Assembly (NCBI RefSeq): GCF_039541115.1
Contig: NZ_BAABFP010000007.1
Coordinates: forward strand, 124,001 to 188,000
Origin: Angustibacter luteus
GTDB taxonomy: Bacteria; Actinomycetota; Actinomycetes; Actinomycetales; Angustibacteraceae
DNA length: 64,000 nucleotides
Reading direction: 5' to 3'
Under the pieces are notes generated by a model that was not told the DNA's origin, did no database searches, and worked only from the letters and a program-made list of their open reading frames with translations. Within the stretch, counting starts at the first letter, position 1. The number at the start of each line of letters is the position of its first letter. The position numbers were made by a program, and so were the translations under genes. Of this stretch, positions 36,771 through 46,037 are shown piece by piece.

Positions 36771-37789
36771 GCGACCCGATCCTGAAGATCACCGACCTGC
36801 AGAAGTGGTTCCCGATCAGGGAGGGACTCCTTCGCCGGCAGGTAGGTGACGTCAAGGCCGTGGACGGCGTGAGCATCGGTCTGCGCGAGCGCGAGACGAT
36901 CGGTCTCGTCGGTGAGAGCGGCTGCGGGAAGTCGACCGCCGGCCGCACCATGCTCAAGCTGCTCGAGCCGACCGGCGGGAAGATCGAGTACGAGGGCCGC
37001 GACATCACCAACCTGTCGCGCAAGCAGATGGTCCCGATGCGTCGCAAGATGCAGATGATCTTCCAGGACCCGTACAACTCGCTGAACCCCCGGCACACGG
37101 TGGGCTCGATCATCGGGGCGCCGTACGAGGTCCAGGGGGTCGTCCCGCAGGGCGGCGTCAAGGCGTCCGTGCAGGACATCATGGCGCGGGTCGGGCTCAA
37201 CCCCGAGCACTACAACCGCTACCCGAACGAGTTCTCCGGTGGGCAGCGCCAGCGCATCGGCATCGCCCGGGCGATCACCCTGCGACCGAAGATCATCGTC
37301 GCGGACGAGCCGGTCTCCGCGCTCGACGTGTCGATCCAGGCCCAGGTCGTCAACCTGCTCGAGGACATCCAGGACGAGTTCGGCCTGTCCTACATCGTCA
37401 TCGCGCACGACCTGTCCGTCGTCCGGCACATCTCGGACCGGGTCGCCGTCATGTACCTCGGCCACCTGGTCGAGTTCGCGGACGCGGAGGACCTCTACGG
37501 CCGTCCGCTGCACCCGTACACGAACGCGCTGATGTCCGCGGTGCCGATGCCGGACCCGGACCTCGACAAGACGCGTGAGCGGATCCTGCTGCAGGGCGAC
37601 CTTCCCTCGCCGAGCGACCCGCCCTCGGGCTGCGTGTTCCGCACCCGCTGCTGGAAGGCCCAGGACCGCTGCGCCACCGAGATCCCGCTGCTGCGCGAGC
37701 TGACTCCGGGGCACACGGTGGCCTGCCACTTCCCGGAGCACGACCCGAAGGCCGCACAGACCAGGGACGCCGAGCCCGCGCTCGGGTGA
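36767..37789 (+). CDS. dppF: Peptide ABC transporter ATP-binding protein, DppF type
   Basis: Second ATPase, pairing with DppD. 340 residues with Walker A GESGCGKSTAG, signature FSGGQRQRIGIARAI, Walker B IIVADEPVSALDVS and switch IAHDLSVV. The C-terminal cysteine motif (GCVFRTRCWKAQDRC, then HTVACHF) is complete. GTG start overlapping dppD by 4 bp; its stop overlaps the GTG of mshB (GTGA), so mshB is translated from the same transcript. Confidence 0.93.
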   Translation: MSDPILKITDLQKWFPIREGLLRRQVGDVKAVDGVSIGLRERETIGLVGESGCGKSTAGRTMLKLLEPTGGKIEYEGRDITNLSRKQMVPMRRKMQMIFQDPYNSLNPRHTVGSIIGAPYEVQGVVPQGGVKASVQDIMARVGLNPEHYNRYPNEFSGGQRQRIGIARAITLRPKIIVADEPVSALDVSIQAQVVNLLEDIQDEFGLSYIVIAHDLSVVRHISDRVAVMYLGHLVEFADAEDLYGRPLHPYTNALMSAVPMPDPDLDKTRERILLQGDLPSPSDPPSGCVFRTRCWKAQDRCATEIPLLRELTPGHTVACHFPEHDPKAAQTRDAEPALG

Positions 37790-38754
37790 CGGCCGACTAC
37801 CCGATCGAGGAGGAGCCGGTGGTGGGCGAGGAGCCCGGCCGCCGGCTCCTGCTCGTGCACGCCCACCCGGACGACGAGACGTTGACCACGGGCGTCACGA
37901 TGGCGCGCTACGCCGCCGAGGGAGTGGGCGTCACGCTGGTCACCTGCACCCTCGGCGATGAGGGCGAGGTGATCCCCGCCGAGCTGCGCCACCTCGCCAG
38001 CGACCGCGACGACACGCTCGGCGCGCACCGGGCGGGCGAGCTGGTCCGGGCCATGGCCGCCCTCGGCGTCCCGGACCACCGACTGCTCGGGGATGGGCGC
38101 TGGCGCGACTCGGGGATGGTCTGGCTGGCTCCCGGGGTGGCCGGGGTCGCCGGCGACGTGCACCCCGACGCGTTCGCCCTCGCCGACCTCGACGAGGCCG
38201 CCGGCCTGCTCGCCGACGTCCTCCGGGAGGTCCGCCCCCAGGTCGTGGTGACCTACGACCCGGACGGCGGGTACGGCCACCCGGACCACGTGATGGCCCA
38301 CCGGGTGACCATGCGGGCGGTCGAGCTCGCCGCGGACGACGGGGCCCGCCCCGGGTGGCAGGTGCTCGCCGTGCACTGGGTGCAGGTCGCCACGTCGTGG
38401 GCCCGCGCGGAGCGTCGCGCGGTGCTGGCCGCCGCGCAGGACGGCCGGCTGCCGGCCGGCATGCTCCCCCCGGACTACGCCGAGCACCCGCCGGCCGTGG
38501 TCGACGACGACCTGCTGGACGTGGTCGTGGAGGCCCCGGAGCACCTGCCTGCGGTGACGGCGGCCCTCGAGGCCCACGCCACCCAGGTGGTGGTGCGCCC
38601 GCCGTGGTTCGCGCTGTCGAACGACGTCGCGCAGCGGCTATCCGCGCGTGAGGGCTTCCGCCGGGTCCGGGGACCGCGAGCGACGATCGCCGAGAGCAGC
38701 GTCGCCGGACCGGCCGACGACCTGTTCGCCGGCCTGGGCCTGCCGCAGCGCTGA
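37786..38754 (+). CDS. mshB: N-acetyl-1-D-myo-inositol-2-amino-2-deoxy-alpha-D-glucopyranoside deacetylase (mycothiol synthesis)
   Basis: Zinc deacetylase for the second committed step of mycothiol, the main low-molecular-weight thiol of actinobacteria. 322 residues. The motif AHPDDE at 26-31 supplies His27, Asp29 and Asp30, and YDPDGGYGHPDH supplies His168; these are the LmbE/PIG-L family zinc and catalytic positions. A ~15-residue N-terminal acidic extension is present. It is coupled to dppF by a 4-bp overlap, an arrangement that ties a peptide importer to thiol synthesis. A similar neighbourhood exists in other actinobacteria. Confidence 0.93.
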   Translation: MTADYPIEEEPVVGEEPGRRLLLVHAHPDDETLTTGVTMARYAAEGVGVTLVTCTLGDEGEVIPAELRHLASDRDDTLGAHRAGELVRAMAALGVPDHRLLGDGRWRDSGMVWLAPGVAGVAGDVHPDAFALADLDEAAGLLADVLREVRPQVVVTYDPDGGYGHPDHVMAHRVTMRAVELAADDGARPGWQVLAVHWVQVATSWARAERRAVLAAAQDGRLPAGMLPPDYAEHPPAVVDDDLLDVVVEAPEHLPAVTAALEAHATQVVVRPPWFALSNDVAQRLSAREGFRRVRGPRATIAESSVAGPADDLFAGLGLPQR

Positions 38755-38892
38755 CTGGGGCCTGATCGCACGTCACGCTCGGTGAGCGAACCGACCCCAT
38801 GCGGGTGAGCGGGCGCGCCAACCGCCCTCCGATGGGCGAGGCTGGCCCTCTCACCGTGCTGGACAGTCAGCGCGCGGACGAAGGGGCTGGCC

Positions 38893-40890
38893 GTGGCTGG
38901 GACGACGGAGCACACGAACCTGCTGGCAGACCTGTCCGGGACGGTGCCGCTGCGCGGCGCGGACGTCGCGGTCACCCGCGAGCGCACGCGCCTTCGCCGG
39001 CTGCGCAAGGTCGCCGTGCTGCTGGGCGTGGTCCTGGTCTGGCTGTGGTGGCGGCTGCTGTCCGGCGACCCGGTCGGCATGCTGCAGCTGCCCCAGGTGG
39101 ACCCGATCTACCTGATGACCGGCTTGTTCTTCTTCGTGCTCATCCTGGCGACGGTGCTGAGCCTGACCATGACCGGTCGCTCGCCGCACGTGGTCATGCG
39201 CCCCGAGCAGATCGACGTCGGCCTGGACGACGTCGTGGGCATCGACGTCGTCAAGGCCGAGGTCGTGCGCACGCTCAACCTGTTCCTGGCGCACCGCACG
39301 TTCACCGCGCAGATGGGCGGTCGCCCGCGCCGCGGCGTCCTGTTCGAGGGGCCCCCCGGGACCGGGAAGACGCACACGGCCAAGGCGCTGGCCAAGGAGG
39401 CCGGCGTCCCGTTCCTGATGGCCTCCGCGACGTCGTTCCAGTCCAGCATGCAGGGCGCCTCGCAGCGCCAGATCCGCAGCTTCTTCAAGGCGCTGCGCAA
39501 GGCGTCCCGCCAGTACGGCGGGGCCATCGGCTTCATCGACGAGTTCGACGCGATCGCGCTGAGCCGCCCGTCGACCGCGATGACCGCGGCGCCCGCGACG
39601 TCCAGCCAGCTGCTCGGCTGCGGGGGACTGACCGGCCTGCCGATGTCCAGCTCGACCGCGGGGACCGTGCACAGCGCGTTCACCGGGCCCGGTGACGGGC
39701 AGATGACCGTCAACGAGCTGCTGGTGCAGATGCAGTCGTTCGACCAGCCGACGGGCGGGCAGAAGCTGCGCGGCAAGCTCACCGACCTGGTCAACCTGGT
39801 GCTGCCGATGAACCACCAGCTCAAGGGCCCGGGCGTGCCGTGGGCCAACATCATGCTGCTGGCCTCGACCAACACGGCGGACCGGCTGGACCCGGCCCTG
39901 ATGCGCCCCGGCCGGTTCGACCAGCGGCTCACCTTCGACCTGCCGTCCAAGGCCGGCCGCCGCCAGATCGTCGACCACTTCCTGGCCCGCAAGGCGCACG
40001 ACGCTGCCCTGGACGGCGAGGACCGCCGGGACGCGCTCGCCGCGATCACCCAGGGCTACAGCCCGGCGATGCTGGAAGGGCTGTTGGACGAGGCGCTGGT
40101 CCGGGCCGTCGAGGGCGGCCGGACGGCGATGACCTGGGCGGACGTCGAGCACGCCCGGATGATCACCGAGATCGGGCTCGGGCAGCCGGTGGGCTACACC
40201 GCGCACGAGGAGCGGCTCATCGCCACCCACGAGGCCGGGCACGCCACGATGGCCTGGCTGGTCGCACCCACCCGCCGGCTCGAGGTGCTCACCATCATCA
40301 AGCGCCGGGACTCCCTCGGCCTGCTCGCCCACGGTGACGCCGAGGACGTGTACACCCGCTCGCGGGCCGAGCTGCGCGGGCTGATCCAGGTCGCGTTCGG
40401 CGGCCAGGTCGCCGAGGAGCTGTTCTTCGGGGACGTCTCGACCGGCCCCGGCGGTGACCTGCTCTACGCCACCAACGTCGCCGCCCAGATGGTCGGCGCG
40501 GCCGGCATGGTGGACACCCTGGTGTCCTACAACGCGATCTCCGGTTCGGCGCTCAGCGACTCGAACCTGGTCGGCCGCGTGCTCGGGGACTCCGAGGGGC
40601 GCCGCATGGTCGAGGACCTGCTGCAGGAGCAGAAGCGGGCCGTGCGCGACCTCATGAGCAACAACAAGCACCTGGTCGAGGCCCTGCGGGACGCGCTGCT
40701 CGAGCGGCACGAGCTGATCGGCCCGCAGATCACCGACGTCCTGGAGGCGGCGGCCGCGCGCCACGGCGACCTCGGTCGCCCCGGCGTGGCCTTCGCCGAC
40801 GTCGTGATCGACCTGACGCAGGACCCGGCCGACCGGACCGACCGGCCCGCCGGGGGCGCCGGGGGCGACGGGGAGCGCCGCGTACCCTGA
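38893..40890 (+). CDS. Divergent FtsH-like membrane AAA+ zinc metalloprotease
   Basis: Predicted membrane-anchored ATP-dependent protease, 665 residues. Two helices at about 38-57 and 72-93 flank a loop of only ~14 residues, where classical FtsH has a ~70-residue external domain. AAA core: Walker A GPPGTGKT at 153-160, Walker B FIDEFDA at 214-220, arginine fingers in MRPGRFDQR (R338, R341). M41 peptidase: HEAGH at 446-450 and third ligand Asp522. Two insertions break the AAA core: Ser/Thr/Gly-rich 224-270 and 285-318. The pore loop reads SMQG, lacking the FtsH Phe-Val-Gly aromatic. It is a paralogue type distinct from housekeeping FtsH. GTG start after AAGGGG. Substrates unknown. Confidence 0.85.
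   Translation: MAGTTEHTNLLADLSGTVPLRGADVAVTRERTRLRRLRKVAVLLGVVLVWLWWRLLSGDPVGMLQLPQVDPIYLMTGLFFFVLILATVLSLTMTGRSPHVVMRPEQIDVGLDDVVGIDVVKAEVVRTLNLFLAHRTFTAQMGGRPRRGVLFEGPPGTGKTHTAKALAKEAGVPFLMASATSFQSSMQGASQRQIRSFFKALRKASRQYGGAIGFIDEFDAIALSRPSTAMTAAPATSSQLLGCGGLTGLPMSSSTAGTVHSAFTGPGDGQMTVNELLVQMQSFDQPTGGQKLRGKLTDLVNLVLPMNHQLKGPGVPWANIMLLASTNTADRLDPALMRPGRFDQRLTFDLPSKAGRRQIVDHFLARKAHDAALDGEDRRDALAAITQGYSPAMLEGLLDEALVRAVEGGRTAMTWADVEHARMITEIGLGQPVGYTAHEERLIATHEAGHATMAWLVAPTRRLEVLTIIKRRDSLGLLAHGDAEDVYTRSRAELRGLIQVAFGGQVAEELFFGDVSTGPGGDLLYATNVAAQMVGAAGMVDTLVSYNAISGSALSDSNLVGRVLGDSEGRRMVEDLLQEQKRAVRDLMSNNKHLVEALRDALLERHELIGPQITDVLEAAAARHGDLGRPGVAFADVVIDLTQDPADRTDRPAGGAGGDGERRVP
40883..40888 (+). 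promoter_or_regulatory. -10 element of the small membrane protein gene, leaderless
   Basis: TACCCT ends 6 nt before the GTG at 40895 and overlaps the stop codon of the FtsH-like gene. Confidence 0.45.
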
Positions 40891-40894
40891 CCGC

Positions 40895-41317
40895 GTGCCC
40901 TGGCAGCGTGCGACGTCGGGCCGGGGTGCTGGCGTCCCGGCTGCCCTGCGCGCTGCCGCGGTCGTGCTCGGCTGCCTGCTGCTCACCGCGGTGACCGCGT
41001 TCGTCGCCACGGTGACCCACCAGGGCGCCGTGACCGGGCCGGGCGGCGTGCGCTGGCCGGTGGGGCTGGGTCTGGCGCTCGCGCTGACCGCGTGCGTCGG
41101 TGCCTTCCTGCGCGCGCTGGGCCCTTCGCTCGCGGCCCGGTTGGCGGCTCTGGGTGGGTGGCTGCTGGTGCTGGCATGGGTCTCGAGCGGCTCGGCCGGT
41201 GAGGACGTGCTGGTTCCGGCGAACGGGCGCGGTTACGCGTGGCTGTTCGCCGGTCTGGTACTGCTGGCGGCCCTGCTGCTGCTCCCTGGGCGGGTGGCCC
41301 GCGCCGCCCGCGGTTAG
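40895..41317 (+). CDS. Small four-helix membrane protein of the mshB neighbourhood
   Basis: Function unknown. 140 residues with four predicted membrane helices (about 17-40, 53-72, 79-98 and 114-133) and short polar loops. A protein of this size and topology follows mshB in other actinobacteria (Rv1171 in M. tuberculosis, from memory; possibly DUF6113). Here the FtsH-like gene has been inserted between the two. Its stop codon forms part of the -10 element of the next gene. Confidence 0.7.
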   Translation: MPWQRATSGRGAGVPAALRAAAVVLGCLLLTAVTAFVATVTHQGAVTGPGGVRWPVGLGLALALTACVGAFLRALGPSLAARLAALGGWLLVLAWVSSGSAGEDVLVPANGRGYAWLFAGLVLLAALLLLPGRVARAARG

Positions 41318-41320
41318 GGT
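41315..41320 (+). promoter_or_regulatory. -10 element of the flavin reductase gene, leaderless
   Basis: TAGGGT starts with the stop codon of the previous gene and ends 6 nt before the GTG at 41327. Confidence 0.5.
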
Positions 41321-41326
41321 CGGGGA

Positions 41327-41857
41327 GTGAGCCTCGTGGGAACGCCGTCCGATCCGCAGCCCCTGCGGGCTGACGCTGACGTCGCGCGGTTCCGGCGCGC
41401 GATGGCCCGGTTCGCGACCGGGGTCACGGTGGTGACCGCGCGGGTGGCCGGGGTGGACCACGCGATGACCGCCAGCGCCTTCACGTCGGTGTCGCTGGAG
41501 CCGTTGCTGGTGCTGGTCTGCGTGGAGCGGGAGGCGCGCTTCCACGACGCTGTCACCGAGTCCGGGTACTGGGGCGTGAGCCTGCTGGACGAGTCGGCGC
41601 GGACGATCTCGCAGTGGCTGTCCACCCGCGGGCGTCCGCTGCACGGCCAGCTCGACCGGGTGCCGCACCGCCGCGGCCCGGTCACCGGGGTCGCGCTGGT
41701 CGACCCGGCGCTGGCGGCCATCGAGTGCCGGACGACGGACCTGCACCCGGCCGGTGACCACTCGATCGTGGTCGGTGAGGTGATGTCCATCGACCTGCCG
41801 GACAGCCCGGACGGGCCGCTGCTCTACCACCGCGGCGCGTACACCCACCTGCGCTGA
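41327..41857 (+). CDS. Flavin reductase-like FMN-binding protein
   Basis: Short-chain flavin reductase family, using NAD(P)H to reduce FMN or FAD, possibly for a separate monooxygenase. 176 residues. The family start FRRAMARFATGVTVVTARV at 21-40, the AMTASAFTSVSLEPLLVLVCVE flavin-site stretch and the C-terminal PLLYHRGAYTHL motif are clear. No monooxygenase lies beside it. The fairly hydrophilic first 20 residues are typical of actinobacterial members. Confidence 0.9.
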   Translation: MSLVGTPSDPQPLRADADVARFRRAMARFATGVTVVTARVAGVDHAMTASAFTSVSLEPLLVLVCVEREARFHDAVTESGYWGVSLLDESARTISQWLSTRGRPLHGQLDRVPHRRGPVTGVALVDPALAAIECRTTDLHPAGDHSIVVGEVMSIDLPDSPDGPLLYHRGAYTHLR

Positions 41858-41872
41858 GCCGGCTCGCCCCCG

Positions 41873-42934
41873 TCAGGACGGTGGCGCCACCCGGTAGTGG
41901 TAGCCGTGGTGGTCGGCGAACCCGAGACCGGCGTAGAGGCCGCGCGCGCCGCGGTTCTGCTCGGCGACCTGCAGGTACATGGACCGGTCACCGCGCTGCA
42001 TCGCCCACTCGGCCAGGGCGCCGAGCACCAGGGTGGCCAGGCCCCGGCGGCGCTGGGCGGGCACCACCTCCATCGCGGTGACCCCGGTCCAGCCGCGGGA
42101 CGACGCACCGCGGCCGACGGCGACCACCTGGTCGAGCGGTGGATCGGTGCCGCGCACCGTGACGAACACCTGCTCGGGTGCGGACAGCAGCAGCCGGCGC
42201 GCCACCGGGGGCAGCTCCTGGCCGCGGTAGTGGTAGACCGACAGCCACCCGTCGTCGGGCTCGGCGGCGTCGTGCAGCTCGAACCCGGCGGGCACCCCGG
42301 AGCTGGGGCCCACCGAGAACCCCGGCCCGCCCGGCTGGGCGACGGCAGCGGCGACGTCGCGGGTGGCGGCGCTCATCACCAGCGTCGGGGTGTCCACCTC
42401 GTAACCCCGTTCGGCGAGCAGGGCGTCGAGCTTGCTGTCGCGCTCGGCCAGCGGCCAGGGCAGGGCGAAGCGGGCGCCCAGTCCGCGCTCGGCGTACCAC
42501 TGCTCGGCCCGGTCGACGGCCTGCTCGAGGGGCAGGCCGGGGTCGCCGACGGCCAGCACCGAGTTGGCCCGGCCGGTGAAGCCGTCGGCGGCGCGCAGGC
42601 GCCAGCCCTGGCCGCGCACGCCGAGCCAGTCCAGCTCGAGCGGGCGCCACCCGTCGACCATGACGTCCTCCAGCCCCTCCCATCCGATGGCCCGGTGCGG
42701 CGCGCCGCGCCGCTCGGGCGGGGGCGGCACGGGCTTACCGGCCACGACGTCCGCGAGCGGCACGACGACCTCGCCGTGCCGGCTGCGGATGCGGGCCGTC
42801 CCGTCGCCGTCGGCGTCCCAGGACAGCAGCTCACCGAGCACGTCCGCGACCCGTCCGTTGCCGATCCGACGCCGGACGACGACCCGCTGGCCGACCTGCT
42901 CGGGACCCAGTCGGGGGACGATGCGACCGGACAC
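41873..42934 (-). CDS. GNAT acetyltransferase with N-terminal SH3-like domain
   Basis: 353 residues. Residues 1-70 form an SH3-like domain (VGQRVVVRRRIGNGRVADVLGELLSWD) found in Rv0428c-like acetyltransferases. The C-terminal GNAT fold carries the acetyl-CoA loop VVPAQRRRGLATLVLGALAEWA near 300 and the GLYAGLGFADHHGYHYR end. Substrate unknown. The GTG at 42934 follows a strong GGGAGGGG site. Convergent with the flavin reductase (15 bp) and divergent from fdxA. Confidence 0.85.
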   Translation of the reverse strand: MSGRIVPRLGPEQVGQRVVVRRRIGNGRVADVLGELLSWDADGDGTARIRSRHGEVVVPLADVVAGKPVPPPPERRGAPHRAIGWEGLEDVMVDGWRPLELDWLGVRGQGWRLRAADGFTGRANSVLAVGDPGLPLEQAVDRAEQWYAERGLGARFALPWPLAERDSKLDALLAERGYEVDTPTLVMSAATRDVAAAVAQPGGPGFSVGPSSGVPAGFELHDAAEPDDGWLSVYHYRGQELPPVARRLLLSAPEQVFVTVRGTDPPLDQVVAVGRGASSRGWTGVTAMEVVPAQRRRGLATLVLGALAEWAMQRGDRSMYLQVAEQNRGARGLYAGLGFADHHGYHYRVAPPS

Positions 42935-42971
42935 GCCACCCCTCCCTGTTCGCGACGGCTACCGTGTCCGC

Positions 42972-42977
42972 GATACT
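42972..42977 (+). promoter_or_regulatory. Possible -10 element of the ferredoxin gene
   Basis: GATACT with TTCGCG 17 bp upstream (42949-42954) is the best-spaced pair in the divergent region. It predicts a leader of about 70 nt ending in a strong GAGGAGGA site. Confidence 0.35.
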
Positions 42978-43050
42978 AGGTGCGGACCTGGTCGACAACC
43001 GGGCCGCGTACCACGGCGTGCACGCGCCGTCTGTTCGAGGAGGATCGCAC

Positions 43051-43377
43051 GTGACGTACGTCATCGCCCAGCCCTGCGTCGACCTCAAGGACAAGGCCTG
43101 CATCGAGGAGTGTCCGGTCGACTGCATCTACGAGGGCGAGCGTTCGCTGTACATCCACCCCGACGAGTGCGTGGACTGCGGCGCCTGCGAGCCGGTCTGC
43201 CCCGTCGAGGCGATCTACTACGAGGACGACGTCCCCGAGCAGTGGAAGGAGTACTACACGGCGAACGTGGAGTTCTTCGACGACCTCGGCTCGCCTGGTG
43301 GTGCGGCCAAGCTCGGTGTCATCGCCAAGGACCACTCGATCATCACCGCCCTGCCGCCGCAGGAGCACGACGAGTAA
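43051..43377 (+). CDS. fdxA: Seven-iron (3Fe-4S/4Fe-4S) ferredoxin
   Basis: Small electron carrier, 108 residues. Cysteines in QPCVDLKDKACIEECPVD (Cys9, 17, 21) and DECVDCGACEPVCP (Cys40, 43, 46, 50) match the actinobacterial FdxA/FdxC 7Fe pattern; Cys25 follows in CIYEGE. Acidic residues dominate, as usual. GTG start with GAGGAGGA 6 nt upstream. Only 2 bp separate its stop from dapC, an association widely conserved in actinobacteria (fdxC-Rv1178). Confidence 0.95.
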   Translation: MTYVIAQPCVDLKDKACIEECPVDCIYEGERSLYIHPDECVDCGACEPVCPVEAIYYEDDVPEQWKEYYTANVEFFDDLGSPGGAAKLGVIAKDHSIITALPPQEHDE

Positions 43378-43379
43378 GG

Positions 43380-44495
43380 GTGCAGCTCCCCGACTTCCCC
43401 TGGGACTCGCTCGCGCCTGCCGCAGCGAGGGCCAGGGCGCACCCCGGCGGCATCGTCGACCTGTCGGTCGGCACCCCCGTGGACCCCACCCCGCAGGTGG
43501 TGCAGGACGCGCTGCGGGCGGCGTCCGACGCGCCTGGCTACCCGCAGACCTGGGGGACGCCGGACCTGCGTGAGGCCGTCGCGGGCTGGTTCGCGCGCCG
43601 GCGCGGCGTCCCAGACGTCGACCCGGACGGCGTGCTGCCCACCGTGGGTTCCAAGGAGCTGGTGGCGTGGCTGCCGACCCTGCTGGGGCTCGGTGCGGGC
43701 GACCTCGTGGTGCACCCCGAGGTGGCCTACCCGACGTACGACGTGGGCGCCCGGATCGCCGGTGCCACACCGGTTCCGGCCGACGGGACGGCGCAGCTCG
43801 GCCCGGCGTCCTCGGCAGGCCCGGTGCGGCTGGTGTGGCTGAACTCGCCGTCCAACCCGACCGGCCGGGTGCTCGGCCGCGAGCACCTGGCCAAGGTGGT
43901 CCGCTGGGCTCGCGAGCGCGGCGCGATCGTGGCGAGCGACGAGTGCTACGCCGAGCTGGACTGGTCCGCTGACGGGGTGGGGTCGGTGCCCAGCGTCCTG
44001 GACCCCGAGGTCTGCGGCGGTTCGCACGAGGGGTTGCTCGCGGTCTACTCGCTGTCCAAGCAGTCCAGTGTCGCCGGGTACCGGGCGGCGTTCGTCGCGG
44101 GCGACCCGGCGCTGGTGAGGCGCCTGCTCGAGGTCCGCAAGCACGCCGGGATGATCGTGCCCTGGCCGGTGCAGCGCGCCATGCTCGCGGCCCTGGGCGA
44201 CGACGAGCACGTCGCCGCGCAGAAGGCGCGGTACCGGGCCCGTCGTGACCGGCTCGCGCCGGCCCTGCAGCAGGCGGGGTTCCGGATCGACCACTCGCAG
44301 GCCGGGCTGTACCTGTGGGCGACCAGGGACGAGCCGGCAGGGGCAACCGTGGCCGGGCTCGCCGACCTCGGCATCCTGGTGGCGCCGGGGACCTTCTACG
44401 GTGCCGCCGGCGCCCAGCACGTGCGGGTGGCGCTGACCGCCTCCGACGAGCGCGTCGAGGCGGCCGCGCAGCGCTTGACGAGCCGCAGCGGTTGA
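43380..44495 (+). CDS. dapC: Succinyldiaminopimelate aminotransferase
   Basis: PLP enzyme converting N-succinyl-2-amino-6-ketopimelate to N-succinyl-LL-diaminopimelate in lysine and peptidoglycan precursor synthesis. 371 residues, fold-type I class I/II aminotransferase. The PLP-binding lysine is in YSLSKQSSVAGYR near residue 227; LNSPSNPTGRVL and SDECYAEL give the Asn and Asp/Tyr cofactor contacts. The GTG start at 43380 lies 2 bp after fdxA, so the genes are coupled. dapD and dapE are nearby. Confidence 0.9.
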   Translation: MQLPDFPWDSLAPAAARARAHPGGIVDLSVGTPVDPTPQVVQDALRAASDAPGYPQTWGTPDLREAVAGWFARRRGVPDVDPDGVLPTVGSKELVAWLPTLLGLGAGDLVVHPEVAYPTYDVGARIAGATPVPADGTAQLGPASSAGPVRLVWLNSPSNPTGRVLGREHLAKVVRWARERGAIVASDECYAELDWSADGVGSVPSVLDPEVCGGSHEGLLAVYSLSKQSSVAGYRAAFVAGDPALVRRLLEVRKHAGMIVPWPVQRAMLAALGDDEHVAAQKARYRARRDRLAPALQQAGFRIDHSQAGLYLWATRDEPAGATVAGLADLGILVAPGTFYGAAGAQHVRVALTASDERVEAAAQRLTSRSG

Positions 44496-44550
44496 TCCCG
44501 GCTGTTCCGTTCGGGCGAGCCCTGATTGGTGGAGGTCGGGTACCGCCGGG

Positions 44551-44556
44551 TAGCGT
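44551..44556 (+). promoter_or_regulatory. Probable -10 element of the citrate synthase gene
   Basis: TAGCGT lies 93 nt before the ATG at 44650. The predicted leader of about 85 nt contains a GAAGGAG site. Confidence 0.35.
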
Positions 44557-44649
44557 CGGGGACGTGTGCGGCCGCCCGAGGCGTCGGCCGCCGGCTGGGC
44601 CCGACGTGACCCGTGGGCTGGTCGACGAGGACGAAGGAGCGGACGAACC

Positions 44650-45936
<1,287 letters not shown>

Positions 45937-45965
45937 CCCACCCAGCCCCACCCCAAGCCCCATCC

Positions 45966-46028
45966 CGCACCATTCGCGCTACCCGTGGCTATTCGGCCTC
46001 GAAAACCACGTGAAGCGCGAATGGTGCG
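45966..46028. terminator. 63-nt imperfect palindrome between citrate synthase and convergent gene
   Basis: A 15-bp perfect outer stem (45966-45980 with 46014-46028), a small internal loop, an inner stem CGTGG/CCACG (45984-45988 with 46006-46010) and a 17-nt loop. It sits exactly between two convergent stop codons (45936 and 46038) and should end transcription from both sides. It is less GC-rich than its surroundings, so it may also be an interspersed extragenic repeat. Confidence 0.75.
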
Positions 46029-46037
46029 TCGGGTTTG

